A stretch of DNA of 64,000 nt from Zygnema circumcarinatum (GCA_037447605.1 CM074811.1:2549620-2613619); one strand, 5' to 3'; counted from the stretch's first letter, positions 1 to 12,654 are shown. Translations and numbers: made by a program. Notes: a model not told the origin generated them from the sequence alone.

Positions 1-159
1 TCTGAGGCAAGCAATTGTTTTAGTGAAAGTTCTGTGCTCCTTTGGTTTGTTGTTGCAACATGTAAACATTTAGAATTCATGACGTTTGTCAATTGCAAAG
101 GAAGCTTGCGAAGTATGGAAACTAATTCTCAGCCTCGCATTAAAGAAAACACTTCTGAT

Positions 160-234
160 TTCCGAATAAATCAAGAAAAGTCTTTTCCGAATAAATTAAG
201 AAAAGTCTTTTCCGAATAAATTAAGAAAAGTCTT
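160..234. repeat. 25-bp tandem repeat, three copies, in a DEK1 intron
   Basis: Three head-to-tail copies of a 25-bp A/T-rich unit (start TTCCGAATAAAT, end GTCTT) lie at 160-184, 185-209 and 210-234 with one base difference. The array stops 13 bp before the calpain exon at 248, so it sits at the acceptor end of an intron and partly replaces the usual polypyrimidine tract. Confidence 0.85.
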
Positions 235-247
235 TGGAGCTGTACAG

Positions 248-2418
248 GGCCGACTCGGTGATTGCTGGTTTCTGAGTGCGGTCGCCGTCCTGACGGAAGC
301 TTCACCTTCAAGAATTCGGAACGTAATAATTACACCTGTCTACAACCGTGAGGGGGTCTACACTGTGCGCTTCTGCGTGCAGGTGAGAGCAATCCTATCA
401 TGGATCCTTTCTCCCTTTCTTGCGAGGATGATTCATCATAAGCTGCCGAATCATTAACGTTATGTGATTGCAAGCACAAAGCTGAGTTTTGCATTCAGAC
501 AACACACAATCAGCATTTTGTATGGGACGATTGCAGGGGGAGTGGGTTCCCGTAATTGTGGACGATTGGATTCCGTGCGATGGCCGTGGAAAGCCGACAT
601 TTGCGACGAGCCGAAAGGCAAACGAACTGTGGGTGGCCATCTTAGAGAAGGCATATGCGAAGCTGCATGGGTCCTATGAAGCATTGGATGGAGGCGTAGT
701 GCAGGACGCACTGGTAGACATGACGGGAGGGGCGGGAGAGGAGATAGACATGACCAGTGCAGAGGCTCAGATCGACTTGGCTTCAGGTCGACTATGGTCA
801 CAACTGCTCCGCTTCTATAGGGAGGGTTTTCTTTTGGGAGCTGGCAGCCCTTCAGGGTCTGACCAGGAGGTAGCAGCAAGCGGCATTGTACAGGGCCATG
901 CATACGCACTGCTACAGGTAACTGTTTCAGTTTCAGTTTCAGTTCTGTTTCACTCTCAGTAGGGTTGTGTGCCTGCCTGCCTGCACTAGTTGCAACCCCT
1001 GATGGAAGGGTTCTCAGTGTGAGGGAAGGAAAGGGAAATTAGTAGACATGTGAGAGGTTAGAGCTGATGGGGAGGAGATCTGTGGGAGGGGAGATGCAGG
1101 TTGTGGAAGTGGATGGATATCAGCTCTTGCAGGTGCGCAACCCCTGGGCAGGAAATGAGGCGGAGTGGAAGGGACCTTGGTCGGATAGCTCTCCCCTATG
1201 GACTCCTCGCATGCGGCACAAATTGAAGTTTACTCCACAGGTGTGATTACGATAGCCTGTATGAAGCTGAAGTTGGAAAATAGAACTGAATGGTGTGGCA
1301 AAGTGATGAGCTAATTCGTTGAACTGGGGAAGTATTGAAGCTCACTGTTGACGGAATGACGAAAATCATGCCTCTATCGAGGGTTAACAGGTGGCACTGC
1401 ACAACATGTATCTTGGAGGATACATGTTTTTTTTCTCCTTCCAAATTCATTGGCTATTGAACCCCTATTGGAATAGTTGTGATGATCTTGGTTTATCGGA
1501 CACTACTGTACTCTCTCTCTCTCGCTCTCTCTCTCTCTCCCCCTCTCTCTCTCTATCCGCCTGTCTCTTCCTCTCCCTCCCTCAACATCCTTGCGTCCTC
1601 CCTCTCTCTCGCCCTCCTTCCCTGCCCTTCTCCTCCCTCCCACCCCCCCTTCCCCCATACCCTTTTCCCTTCTCATTGATGTTCTTGGTCTACTAACCTC
1701 TCCCCCTCATTGGTGTTTCTTCTTCCCCCGCTTCTCCCTCTCTCTCTCTCTTCCTTCATATCCCTTTCCTTCCCATGCCCGTGGGAGCAGGCTGCCTGCG
1801 GTGTGTTCTGGATGTGCTGGCAAGACTTCCAAGTGCACTTCCGCTCTCTCTATGTGTGCCGTCTCTACCCCCCTCACATGCGAACTATCTCCCGGGGACA
1901 TTGGCGGGGGTCCCTTGCCGCCGGGTGCCCTAACTTTGAGGGATGGCATAGAAACCCGCAGTTTCTGCTCACTCCTGTGGGGGCAGATCGCACTCTGCCT
2001 CTCAACGTCTTCATCACTCTCACACAGGCAATTCAGCATTCCATCCAGCAAGCTTGAGTTTTGTTTTTAGTTCATTACGCTCGCTTCTTTTCCCTGCTCT
2101 TCTCTCGCTCACTGCTCTGCTGGGATGTGGATGCTGCAGGGGCGATGCTCTGCAGGGGCAGGAGGAGAGGTTTCTTTGTTCTTTATTGGCATGAGAGTGG
2201 TACAGCAGGGGGGGAGGCGCTGTGGGCCTGACCTCTATGCCTCAGAGATAGTGGGTTCGAGCGAGTATGTGAACAGCAGAGAGGTGGCCTGTGAGCTAAC
2301 CCTGCCACCCGACCCACGTGGATATACCATTGTGCCCACCACCTATGCCCCGGGTCAAGAGGCCCCCTTCCTGCTTTCAGTATTCACCAAGGCACAGGTG
2401 ACATTGGAGCCCATCTGA
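248..2418 (+). CDS. DEK1: DEK1 phytocalpain, C-terminal calpain portion (5' end outside the window)
   Basis: This is the 3' part of DEK1, the plasma-membrane calpain that controls division plane and three-dimensional growth or epidermal identity in land plants. Five exons are visible: 248-382, 537-917, 1100-1240, 1791-2027 and 2140-2418, all joined in phase 0, giving about 390 residues of a family protein of roughly 2,100. The calpain triad is intact: Cys in GDCWFLSA (exon 248-382), His in GHAYALL (exon 537-917) and Asn in RNPWAGN (exon 1100-1240). The last two exons form the C2-like calpain domain III, ending in VTLEPI and TGA. The N-terminal membrane segments and linker must lie left of the window. 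The intron after 2027 has no GT donor before the frame closes and appears to use GC (CAG/GCAATT). Family identity is near certain from block-by-block similarity; the exact acceptor at 2139/2140 is inferred. Confidence 0.95.
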
Positions 2419-5400
2419 AAGCATGGGGAGCTCAGGCGACACTGCACGAGATATGCTCACATGTGGTGACCTCATAAAATGCCCCAAGTTATCTGACAGT
2501 CTTCATTGCCACTTGTGACTTCTCCTCCCAACGTGACATACTGAAGCTCTGCTGTGGTGAGACTCCCAGACGCAAAGAGCTGCTTGAGCAAGTAGAAGCT
2601 GACTTTAGCAGAAGATGTTCAGGCTCCGTACTCGCAAGAGAAGATTTCGCCCTGAGCGACCTGCAATCGCTGCTGTGCATGCAAAGCTACTTGGGCTGCG
2701 CAGGTTTGTTTCGACCGCTTCCCACTTCGTTACTTTGACAGAGGCCCTCCAGTACAGTGCAATAAAGGAGGTGATTGGCTGCGAAGCTCATCCGGCGGAA
2801 GCTCAAACGTCCATTCTTTCCACGGTCTCCCATGTTGGAGGAATCCACTTCAAAGCGACGATGATGAGTTTGACGGGCCGTGCAGAAACTGCAAGTTGGA
2901 AGAAAGAAAGCAGAGCAGGTGAGCGGGAACTCCTCTCCATCCATTGTGCCTCTATTGCTCAGCTGATCTAGGATGATGCCACACACCGGAACTCCATTCT
3001 TCGCATTAGTCCTACGTTTGTATTGATTGCCTCGTGCAATGTATGTGCAGGGAATCAGCGCCTCTTTGTGCAAATAAATGCTGATACATTTGTTGTGGAT
3101 GAACCCTAGAGACCATGATTTCGAAAGGGACGGTCTCCCAATAATGCAATCCTTGTCTACAGGCAGCTGTTAGGGCTGGCAAGTGTAGACTCTTATCTGT
3201 GCATATTTGCCTGTTACATTCCCGTTTGCAATTTGGCTCATAAAGCTTGTTTGGAAGGGAGTTTTCCATTTTTAATAGAAGTTTTTTGAATAAGGTGGTG
3301 CCTACCTTATACCATGTCGACTACTCTCTGGCTACATGCCCACCATGTCGGAACGACTTTTAACCCTAAAATGTTGTAGTCATTACGAGACCTGCATGCC
3401 GAACGCTACAGCGTAATATTTTTTGTCAGCGGATGATGATCCATGGACATAATTAGCAGTCGATGTTGAAACGTTGAAGCTTTGCCAAAGGATATGCCAA
3501 ATGTTGTATCACGTGCTACGATAGCCTCAAATTCAATTGAGCAGTCCCTCTCTCGCTCCCTCTCGCTCTCTCTCCCTCTCGTAAAAAAGAATATCCTCGA
3601 ATTGCGAATCGCAGTGTATCCTTCAGTTTTTGTATACGGTAATATATCATTCTTGTAATTCGAGGATATTCCGCTTTATGAGAAGATTTAGCACGAAACG
3701 ATAGTCCATGATACACTGCTGTACAGGGTTTGAAGATACACCGCACAACGATGTCTAACGATGGACTGCTTGAATGAATTGAGGATCACACTCAATACGC
3801 AATTTGAATATCTATAGCTTCACGAGGGAGGGAGGGAGGGAGGGAGGGAGGTTGGAAGCGAGGTGAGTCAGGTAGTGAGGCGAAGGGCGGGGAAGGAGCG
3901 AAGTGGAAGAGGGAACATGGAGAAGAGGCATAAGAAACGCAAACCCTAACCCTAATTTCCTGTGTTCACTTATCAAACGTCCGTGTACACCATAGAATTT
4001 CCAGGGAACAGCACACAATCGTTGTCGCTTTCTTCATACTCCCCCTCTCACTCTGTCTCGCTCTCACGCACTCTTCTTCTTTTTCTCTTTACAACTGTCT
4101 CCTCTCCCAACTCTTCACTGCTGCTAGTGTTGTTGTTGCAGCCTCTCTTTTCTGCTTCTATAAGCTTCCTCATTCCGAGCCTTTTCGTTGCCTGGGCGTA
4201 TTTTTCTAATTTCTTCACCAACTCTCTCACACTCTCGCTCGGAAGGGAAAAACGAGATATTTCCTCCAACGTCGTTCCGCGGTGTAATCCAATGGTCTCA
4301 GTCAACGACATATACTGAAATATTCGTATATCATAACAGCCTCTGTATCGTTGAATATCGTATAGAGGTATCGATATAATATCGCAATATAGCGAAATGT
4401 TGCGTTGAGGGTATATCGTTTGAAATCGTATCGCGATGCATGCTCAAGTTTCATTTCGGTGGACGGTCTAGGGTTTTGGGTTTTGGGTTTAGGACTGAGG
4501 GTTTAGGGTTTACGGTTTTTGGAGTGACAATGGTTCGAGCAAAAAATCAGAGCAGAAAATCAATCGGAAAAAAGGAAATAAAGAAAAAAGCGGCTGCTTC
4601 TAATGCCGTGTTCTTGAGCCTAGAAGTGGATTTCCGTCAATAGGCTTCTTCTTTCAGTCATTGGTCCTTTGTGACCGTTTCCTCGTGGTTCCACATGTTG
4701 TTAAAATGTACATTTGATGGCCTCGCCATCGTGAGATCAATGCAAGTTCCTCATTTCGATGAGGAAGGAAGACCGTGTGCCGAGAAGGAGGAAAACGAGC
4801 TGCATCCCAAGCGGCGGATAACTCTGGAAAAGTGCTTCGTGCTGTGCATTCAAACTCCGCACAGCGGAGGCTCTCAAATTGCGTATCGCTATGCATCCTC
4901 ACAATTCAGGTTGCAGGACATCGTCTGCAGGCGTATCGCGGCATAGCCTCAAATCGCCTTGTTAGCGAGCGGTATATCTCACACTTTCTTCTTGTTTGCT
5001 CTCTCCCTCTCTCTTCTCCCAAAACAGCCCCTCTCTATCTCTCGGGAGTACGAGTGAAAGGGGAAGAGGGAGAGAGAGAGGGCTACCAAATGAAAGTCAG
5101 AAAAAGAGGGAATGCTCTCTCCTCTCTCCCCTCGCTCTCCCACACGGCAACCTCCCTCGCTCCTCTTATGGACGACCCTCTTTCTCCCTCTGTTTCGGGA
5201 GTGTGTGTGGGGGAGAGAGAGAGGAGGCTGGGAGAAAAAGGAGAAGGGAGATAAAGAGATGCATTGAGTTGCTTCCCCCTCTCTCAAACTCCTCTCCCTC
5301 ATCCATACTCACTCTCGCCCTCTCGCTCGCTCTCTCGCAGCAGCCTCTCTCTCTCTCTCGCTATCTCTCTCTCCTCTCACGACAGGCTCCTCCCTCGACT

Positions 5401-6303
5401 AAGTTCTGCGGCACCTCAATTCGACTACGTCAAAACATGACCTATATTTGCACTGCAGTTTAGAATACAAAACCGCCCCTCCCTCAACACACTTTGCCAC
5501 ATTAAAAAAACCTCCATGCCGCCATGTTGCATGCGCCCTCCGCTGACATGAAAGCCTCCCATGTAGATCAACCTTCTGTGAAAAACAAGGGTAGAACGAA
5601 AGCAAAACGAACGCAAGCACAAAATGGTACATGAAATTCTGCCTCACTACACACTACTCTGTCAATGACCCGCCTATGCAATACCACTACAAGCCCTCCC
5701 CATGAATGTTACATATTAACTTAAAGTGCAATAAGCCTATGCCAAATGCAAATACAGTCCGGAACCTTCCAATAATATACTTCCTCTTTTGAGACCAATG
5801 CGAACCCCCTTCCTATCTTTTGCAGTCTAAAACCCTCCAGCACTGCTCTAATCGGCTTGAAGACTCCACATCTCTCTCTCTGCGCGAACAATATGAGACC
5901 GTTGAAAGCGCTATGCCTTCACTGCTCCCTGATTGCTACACACCAAACTATGCCTTCTCTCTCTCTCTGTCTCTGTCTCTCTGTCTGTCTCTCTCTCTCT
6001 CTACCTTCCTCTCGTATCATCTCGCAAAACGTGAACTCCTTCAGGAGCTCTCGAAATGCTCTCTGCTGCTGCTGAGCCGTACGCAGACTGAATTACTGCC
6101 ATCATCATCATCATCATCATCGCCAGCTTGAGCCCAATGATGACTGTGTCGCTCCTACGCCTCAAACTTCATGAGCAGGGCCTATAAAAAATACTCATCC
6201 ATCTGTGCTTCTTATTTTTTTTTCTGCCTGAAATTAAAAAGAATCCGCCCTGCCCTAAAAAAATCGCATGCTCTGCTTGCTGCTACTGCCACATTTGCCT
6301 GCC
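2419..6303. other. intergenic, low-complexity; no gene recognised
   Basis: No coding region I can support between the DEK1 stop and the GATA stop. The stretch holds CT/GA-rich microsatellites (about 3540-3580, 4980-5370 and 5960-6003), a GGGA run at 3828-3852, and short telomere-like motifs (CCCTAACCCTAA near 3943, TAGGGTTTTGGG variants near 4469-4520). A segment near 4655-4755 resembles 35865-35960 and is probably an old dispersed repeat. Confidence 0.6.
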
Positions 6304-8452
6304 TCACCCAGCCATGTAGGTTTCCTCCGTTGTCTCTCCTCCATTCCACGACCCATTTCCTTCTACTGCAGACTCCTTCACATCGAACCCCTTCGCCTGT
6401 CCACCTACAAAGTCCGCTACTGTGAGGGAGCTCTCTGCCTTCACCTCTCCTCCACCTACTCCTATTCCACCTCCGAATCCCAACCTCTCCTGCTGCTTTC
6501 TCATCTCCAATATTCTTCGGTGCGAATTCGAATGTTTGTGACTCTCATATCCCGGACTTCCCGCAGGTCGATACTCCGGTAATAACCGCCCTGATTTGAA
6601 CCGAACTCCACATGCATTACAGAGGGTTTTAGGACCCAAAGGCCCCGCCCTCCATTGCGGAGTCTTAGTGCTTTCACAGTGACTGCACCTCCTCCCACTT
6701 GCACTCTCTCCCACACCCCCTCCCTTACTCCCTATTCTCTTCATCCCTCCCACCTTCCCCCCTCCCACCATCGTCCCACTCCCCTTCCCTCCCACCTTCC
6801 AGCTTGAACCCCTTGACTCCTCGAACACATCGTCCCCTCCTCCCGCACCTCCGCAACTATCTTCCGAAACTGCGGGAGAACTCGACGAAGATCTGATCAT
6901 GGGATCCGAAAAAACTCCACCGATTCTTTCCACATCCGAATTGCCTCTTCTGAGAAGTGATTCCGAAGTTTCAAGGCTGCCGAGAAGGTCACTAGAAGAC
7001 CAAGCCCGTGACATGACACGCATGCGTTTACTTCGGGCTCGGCCTCGGAAGGAGTACAGCGCGCCTCCCTCGAGGGGGCCGTCGCCGGTTGGTTCCGGAG
7101 CAGAGACATTACTGCTTTCGCCCCCGCCGCCTCCTCTCTCGCTGCTAGAGCGGCCCTGCGCCTCTCTACCTCTCTCTCTATCTTCATCTCTCCCTCGCCA
7201 GGGAGTGGAGACGGAGGCGAGGGCATGAAGCTGGTCTATGTTCGCACATGCAGCCATCCAGTTTAACTCTGCCAAATTGTCGTCCTGGAAGGGGGGAGAG
7301 GGGGAGAGAGAGAGAGAGAGAAAGAGCAGGAGAGTAGGGAGACGTGGATGAGAATGTGTGAGACGGAAGACGCGATGGACGGAAAACGGAGGGAAACATC
7401 CAAGCCCACAAAAAGGAGACATTTCGCATTGGGCCTCCAATGATCCTGCCTTAAGGAATCCTGTTTCAATGCACGCGTGCATGTTTACAACACACACCAG
7501 GATGACCTCAGACCGGATATCTTATTCAAATACTTCCCCATATGTGACCTTCCCTTTGATGCATGCATAAATGTGCAAACCCACCCACCCACGCCCAATC
7601 CCCCCCTCCCCAACAACTCCCCCCCCCTCCCTCCCGTACCCACCCCTCAAGCCCCCCCAGCCCCCCTCCCCCCCCCCACCCCGCCCTTTTTTCTCTCTCA
7701 CCCTCTCCCCGAAAGCCCATCTCCCAGATGGCTCCCTCACCGGCACGCAGAGCTCCGCCTCCATTCCCCCTCCCTGAAAGAGTTCTGAAGTGCAGTCAAA
7801 GAGGCACATCTCCTCGATGGGCGCCGTCAGCTCTTCAAAGGAATACGACAAAACGTCGGAATCGAAAATGGCCGCCGCCTCTGCCAGCGCGCCGTCCACG
7901 ACACAGCGCCCGCCCGCTGCCTCTCCCTCCGCCGCGCTGGGGGGGGCTGGAGGGGCCCCTCCTTCGGACTGCCACATCACAAAGGCCCTCTCTCGCTAAG
8001 TCGGTGTGGGTGGGGTGGGAGGGGGAAAGGGGAGGGGGAGGGGGGGGGGGGGAAGAGAGCAGCCGCTCTCCCTCCATGCAAAGCCCTCAGTAGCAGCAAG
8101 GCTCAGTACCCACCTCAGGCTCCGCCATGGCCGGCTTGGGGGCACAGGTCTGAGGCTCCAGAGAGGCCTTTTGTTCTCCTCCTGCGGCTGCTGGTGCTGA
8201 GGCGGCGGCGATCCCCTCCAGTACAGCGCCTTTCCATGGGTCCTCCATTGAGAGGGCGACGGGGAGGCGAGGAGAGGGTTCCGGGGGGGAGAGGAGGACG
8301 GATCGGAGGGAAGAGACGGTGGTGCAGAGAGAAGACTGCGAGGAGAAGGAGTCGGCGGAGGACTCGGCAGCCATGGCGACAGGCTGCGAAGGTTCCGCAG
8401 AGAAGCACATGCTGCCCACGAGGAGGCTCACAGCGCAGGGTGCGGGGGCCAT
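6304..8452 (-). CDS. Plant GATA-type zinc-finger transcription factor
   Basis: Nuclear DNA-binding regulator of the plant GATA family. Three exons read right to left: 8452-8114, 7995-7741 and 7284-6304, all phase 0, with GT donors and AG acceptors, about 524 residues. The last exon carries one C-x2-C-x18-C-x2-C finger (CSHC...CNAC) with [14 protein letters not shown] between the Cys pairs and the basic tail [15 protein letters not shown], the arrangement of plant class A factors. The exon 2/exon 3 junction rebuilds [15 protein letters not shown], the acidic block typical of class A members, which independently supports that splice. The start at 8452 is the first Met of the open exon; it lies in a CT-rich stretch and an upstream non-coding exon is possible. 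Long Gly/Ser-rich segments flank the finger. Target genes cannot be told from sequence. Confidence 0.9.
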
Positions 8453-10256
8453 GCTTGCTCGCTCTCTCTCTTCCTCTGCTTCCTCCTCCCTCTCCCCCTC
8501 TCTCCCTCCCTCTCCCTCTGATCGCCCCTCTCTCCCTTCTCTTGCCTCTCTCCCTGGTGCGTGCTGGCGGGTGGGAGAGGGTGGAAGAGGGTGGGAGAGG
8601 GCGAGGAAGGAAGCCGGTGGGGGAGGGCTTCAGGCAGGTAGGGAGGAGAGTGAGCTCGATTTCGCGGATCCGCAGGACGGTCGCCCCCGGATTCGGTACG
8701 GACCGGCGCGCCGGGCGGCAGGTGCGTAATCGACGGCGGACGGTTAAGGTTCTTCAATCGGACGACCCGCATTGGCCCACGTCCATGGGTGGTTGGGCGG
8801 GCGCGATCCGCACGGACCGGCGGCCCCGGGCGGCTGAAATATCGCCGGCGGTAGGCCCCACCACAGTCCCGTGGGGCCCACCGTCTTGTCGGCGCCGAAA
8901 GCGCGGGGCCGTTCTCGGGCTGCCACGTCACACCGACGACAACAACTGGTCACCACGCGCAGGGGAGAGCGCTGATTGGCCTATTTCGGCGTGGGTGACA
9001 CGTGGCGGGTCAGGATTGGGACCTAGGGTCTCCAGTAGCAGGCCGTTGCCGTCTGACAAGCGTCCCCAGATTCCCTCTGGACGGCCGGCGGGGGCCCAAA
9101 CCGGCGACGGAAAATATCCGACTCGGTTGGACCGCAGTCGCGTGACCGGCGTACGGACGGGCGGGAACAGGCCCGTGGGTGACCGTACGTTACCGAAGTA
9201 TCATTTGTTCGTTCGTTCCGTACACCTTTTCTGCGCATGCCAGCTTTAAGTGGTACAAAAAATCGTACGAATAATACGGCACCAATGGCCTGCCATCGAG
9301 CATGCCATACGGACGGCAGGTCGCGACAGAGTCCGGGCGGGCGGCTGTACGAACCGAGCTGGCCGGCCTATGCGAAGGGACTGCTACGCGCCGAATCGGA
9401 TTCTGACGGCATCAAAGTCAAAAAGGACTCGGCGCAGCTTCCAAGAAACTACTATCCCTACGAAGCCAGCTTTATGTGTCCTGTTCCGTTTTCCCAACGG
9501 CCAACTGTTGGGGTCCGTCCGTTGGACACGGCAGCGTGGTGAGCGCAGGTGTACGATACGCAACAAAGCGCCACGTGGAGGTGTGTGATTGGGTGATTCT
9601 AGTTTCGGTTTTTTTAACGCCGACCTAGCTGGCGCAGGGGCGGTAGGTCGTACGGCTCAGCTGGGGCGAGGAGGACCGCGGAATATTCGACGGCTGACGG
9701 ACGAATCGGCGCGCGTTGAAATGGCTCGAAGGGGGCGGACCCCATTGACTGGAGGGGGCGGAAAATGGCGTTCATGCGCCATCATCATCATCATGATGCT
9801 GCCGGCGGGGGGGGGGCGAGGAGGGGCCGCGGCGGTCAAAGGTCGACGGAGCAGCGTGGAGGGCAACGGGGAAGGTTCGACCAGTAACTGTGAGCCACGT
9901 GGGGGAAGGCGGGACCCAGAGCCATCGTTCCATGACCGGGTCCGAGCGGTTGTACGGTCCGCCCTTGTTGCAACGTGGTCGGCCCCCATTTGGCTCTGTG
10001 TGTTCCGCAAAATGTCGACGGGCAGGCGATGGCGCGATGGCAGGCCCAGTGGCATGCACAGCGCTTCCGTGTCGCAGGGGTAACGGCGCCGTTAAACTGA
10101 CGGAACGGGGGTACTCGACGTAGCCGCACGGAACTAGTACAGCTGAGGACAGTGTACGGTCGCGGTCGGAGGCACGCGCGGCCTGGTCACCACATCGACC
10201 CGGGTTTGGTCCGCAGATAGGGATTTTGCCGCACGAGCGAGAATAAAATTATAGTT
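8453..10256. other. GC-rich intergenic / promoter region of the GATA gene
   Basis: No supported gene. The first 150 bp are CT-rich (likely 5' UTR or proximal promoter of the GATA gene). Further right the DNA is GC-rich with many CGTACGG/CCGTACG-type words. The long open frame on the + strand (8194-9249) has no recognisable protein features and overlaps GATA exon 1 in antisense. Confidence 0.5.
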
Positions 10257-10741
10257 GGGCAGTGATAAATCCACTCCTTTTTTGGATCAACACACCCCTT
10301 TTTCGCCGGGCAGATTTTAAAAAGGTTCAAAAACAGAAAATGCTTTTTGCACACCTTTTTGGAATCGATACACACCTTTTCGGTCGGGCAGATCATATTT
10401 GTTGCAAAACAAGGAAAATCATATCCCGTCACCCCATTTTGAATATTTTGAATATTTTGAATATTTTTCTTTCTAAAAAAATATCGACCTGCCCGAATCC
10501 GCTCGGAGCGAAAGATCGTTGGCCACGAGATCGTTAGCTGGTGGCCGTCCTTGACACGTGCAATGAATCTTCACCGTCGATTCTCACGCAGATCGCACCA
10601 CGACAGATCACTGGCAGCCGGGCTCGGTCCCAGCGAATGGCACGCGCCCACGTGTCATACCAAAGCCGGCTCAAGAGTCGTATGGTCGTAGCTTCGAGGA
10701 AAGGCGAAATTTCGTAAAAATCAAACATTGAGGGTCTGGAC

Positions 10742-11082
10742 TAGGGATGGCCCGCGTTATAAAGTCCGACTATATTATATACTTTACAACGGGTTTAAAA
10801 GTAGTAATATAGTACAAAGTAAAACACTTTATTACATATATTATACCCACTCGTTTTGAATAATTAACGACCGTACGACCGTACTCGTACGGTCATACGG
10901 TCGTACCATACCAAAATTAGGGGGTAACTCTACTGCACCCCCGCGTTTTGTCTTTCGCACGTACGACCGTACGACCGTACATGTTGTAAAGGCGTTGTAA
11001 AGTATTATATAACAGCCGTTATTTAGTCGTCACAGTTATATAATATAATATAGATTATATAGTCGTAATTAAGCCATCCCTA
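10742..11082. mobile_element. hAT-like MITE, copy 1 (341 bp, 8-bp TSD)
   Basis: Ends are TAGGGATGG and its complement CCATCCCTA. The element is flanked by perfect 8-bp direct repeats GTCTGGAC at 10734-10741 and 11083-11090, the target-duplication length of the hAT superfamily. The interior is A/T-rich with TATA words and tracts of CGTACGACCGTACG; there is no open frame. A second copy with its own 8-bp duplication is at 54246-54604. Confidence 0.85.
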
Positions 11083-11359
11083 GTCTGGACCAAGTAAAAT
11101 TTACCACGTCAAAAAATGACACGTGACAGATGGTGATTAGTTGCCAGTTGTCAATGGCGAGCCGCAGCAGGCTGGCCGGTCCAGCTCATAAGTTTGCGGA
11201 GATCTCTCGCCGAGGGACGCACGCACTCGCCCGTGCGAGACGGCTTTGGCCGGACACGTAGGCGCGTGCCATTCGCTGGGACAGAGCCCGGCAGCAGATC
11301 CAACGGTGCTGTCGTCGAGCGAACTGCGAGAGACTCGACGGCGGAAATTCACTGCATTA

Positions 11360-11516
11360 GGGGGTGTCAGACTTAAAAAATTTCAGTACGCGTGTTCGTA
11401 AGTTTGACATCCGAACGAGTACTCCAGTATAATCGCGATCCTCCTGCGGCGGAGTACTTTCGTAACCTTTTTTTTCGTAACGCTTTTCGTAAGATTTTGT
11501 TAAGTCTGACACCCCC
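11360..11516. mobile_element. 157-bp TA-flanked MITE, copy 1
   Basis: Terminal inverted repeats GGGGGTGTCAGACTTAA flanked by TA on both sides, as in Tc1/mariner-type elements. Non-coding. It lies inside the right arm of the foldback element at 10257-11943. Confidence 0.8.
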
Positions 11517-11521
11517 TATTA

Positions 11522-11678
11522 GGGGGTGTCAGACTTAAAAAATTTCAGTACGCGTGTTCGTAAGTTTGACATCAGAACGAGTACTTCAGTATAATAGCGA
11601 TCCTCCTGCGGCGGAGTACTTTCGTAACCTTTTTTTTCGTAACGCTTTTCGTAAGATTTTGTTAAGTCTGACACCCCC
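11522..11678. mobile_element. 157-bp TA-flanked MITE, copy 2 (tandem)
   Basis: Nearly identical to the copy at 11360-11516 (only a few substitutions, same length, same orientation), separated from it by five bases. The TA flanks at 11520-11521 and 11679-11680 fit an independent insertion next to the first copy, or a tandem duplication. Confidence 0.8.
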
Positions 11679-12060
11679 TATTTGTGAAGGACGGCCACCC
11701 GCGAACGATCTCGTGGCGGACGGATCTTCCGCTCCGACCGCATTCGGGCAGGCCGATATTTTTTACTCTCAAACAAAAAAAAATCAGGAGTAAAATCTGC
11801 CCGACGAAAAAGGTGTGTATCGATTCCCAAAAGGTGTGAAAAATGCGTTTTCCATTTTTAATCTTTTTTTGTCTATTTTAAAATCTGCCCTGCGAAAAAA
11901 AGGTCTGTGTCTAACAAAAAGGTGTGAATTTACCAGTACCCAATTTTAAATACAGTACAATACCCACCCCTAATATTTTCCACCCGAGTATTTTCGTCAC
12001 CCAATAAATTCGCCCTGATTTTGAGGAAACCACTTTTCTTCGCACTTACTGTAGTCAGTA

Positions 12061-12638
12061 GGGCGTGTCAGACTTAACAAAATGTTACGAATATCGAGTT
12101 TTTAGTATTACGAGAATCGAGGTTACTAAGTACTAAAAATCATCGCGCCCCCGAACCTAAACCGAACCGAACGGAAGTCAACTGTACTAAGTCAACGGGT
12201 CAACGTTGCGAAGATTGACCCGGAGGGTTTACTGAAATTGCATTTCTTCGCACGATTTTGTTCAAGACCCAAAAGAGTTTCAAATGACGCAAGCGTAAGA
12301 AAAATAATACTGGCGAGAATCGCGTCAACGTGACGTCATGGTTGTTTTCCCGGCTTCCCACCGGCCAGCGCCCGGCCGTGACGCGCAACACGACCTAGCG
12401 ATAAGCGGTCTCTCCAGCGGCGCCTTGGCCTGGTTCTAAGTTTGGGGAGCCCCTTGTGGTGAAGTTACTTGAGCGACGTTTGGAGAAGTGCGAAGACGGC
12501 GATCGCGGAGTGCGAACAGGACCGCGCCGCGAGTGCGAAAAACTAGGGTCGGGAATTTTAGTTTTACTGATGTTGACTCGAAATGTTACGAATATCGAGT
12601 TTTTAGTATTACTAGAATTTTTTAAGTCTGACACGCCC
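12061..12638. mobile_element. 578-bp TA-flanked element of the same TIR family, forward
   Basis: Ends are GGGCGTGTCAGACTTAA and its complement, flanked by TA at 12059-12060 and 12639-12640. The interior contains subterminal repeats around ATGTTACGAATATCG. No transposase frame. It is related to, but longer than, the 157-bp elements and forms an inverted pair with 12655-13253. Confidence 0.8.
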
Positions 12639-12654
12639 TAGTGTTAATGTATTA

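Larger units (their letters stand above)
10257..11943. mobile_element. Long-inverted-repeat (foldback) element carrying nested insertions
   Basis: The left end (TTGGGCAGTGATAAATCC, from 10257) matches the reverse complement of the right end (GGTAAATTCACACC, then GGGTACTGG, reading inward from 11943). The match continues inward for several hundred bases: 10495-10555 mirrors 11690-11745, and 10590-10690 mirrors 11225-11340. No transposase frame is visible, so this is non-autonomous. The right arm is interrupted by two TA-flanked MITEs and the centre by an hAT-like MITE. I could not find a convincing target-site duplication, which suggests an old insertion or imprecise ends. Confidence 0.7.

Noticed and set aside
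8194-9249. 351-codon + strand frame
   Set aside because: Arg/Gly-rich with no domain, partly antisense to GATA exon 1; long frames are expected in GC-rich DNA.
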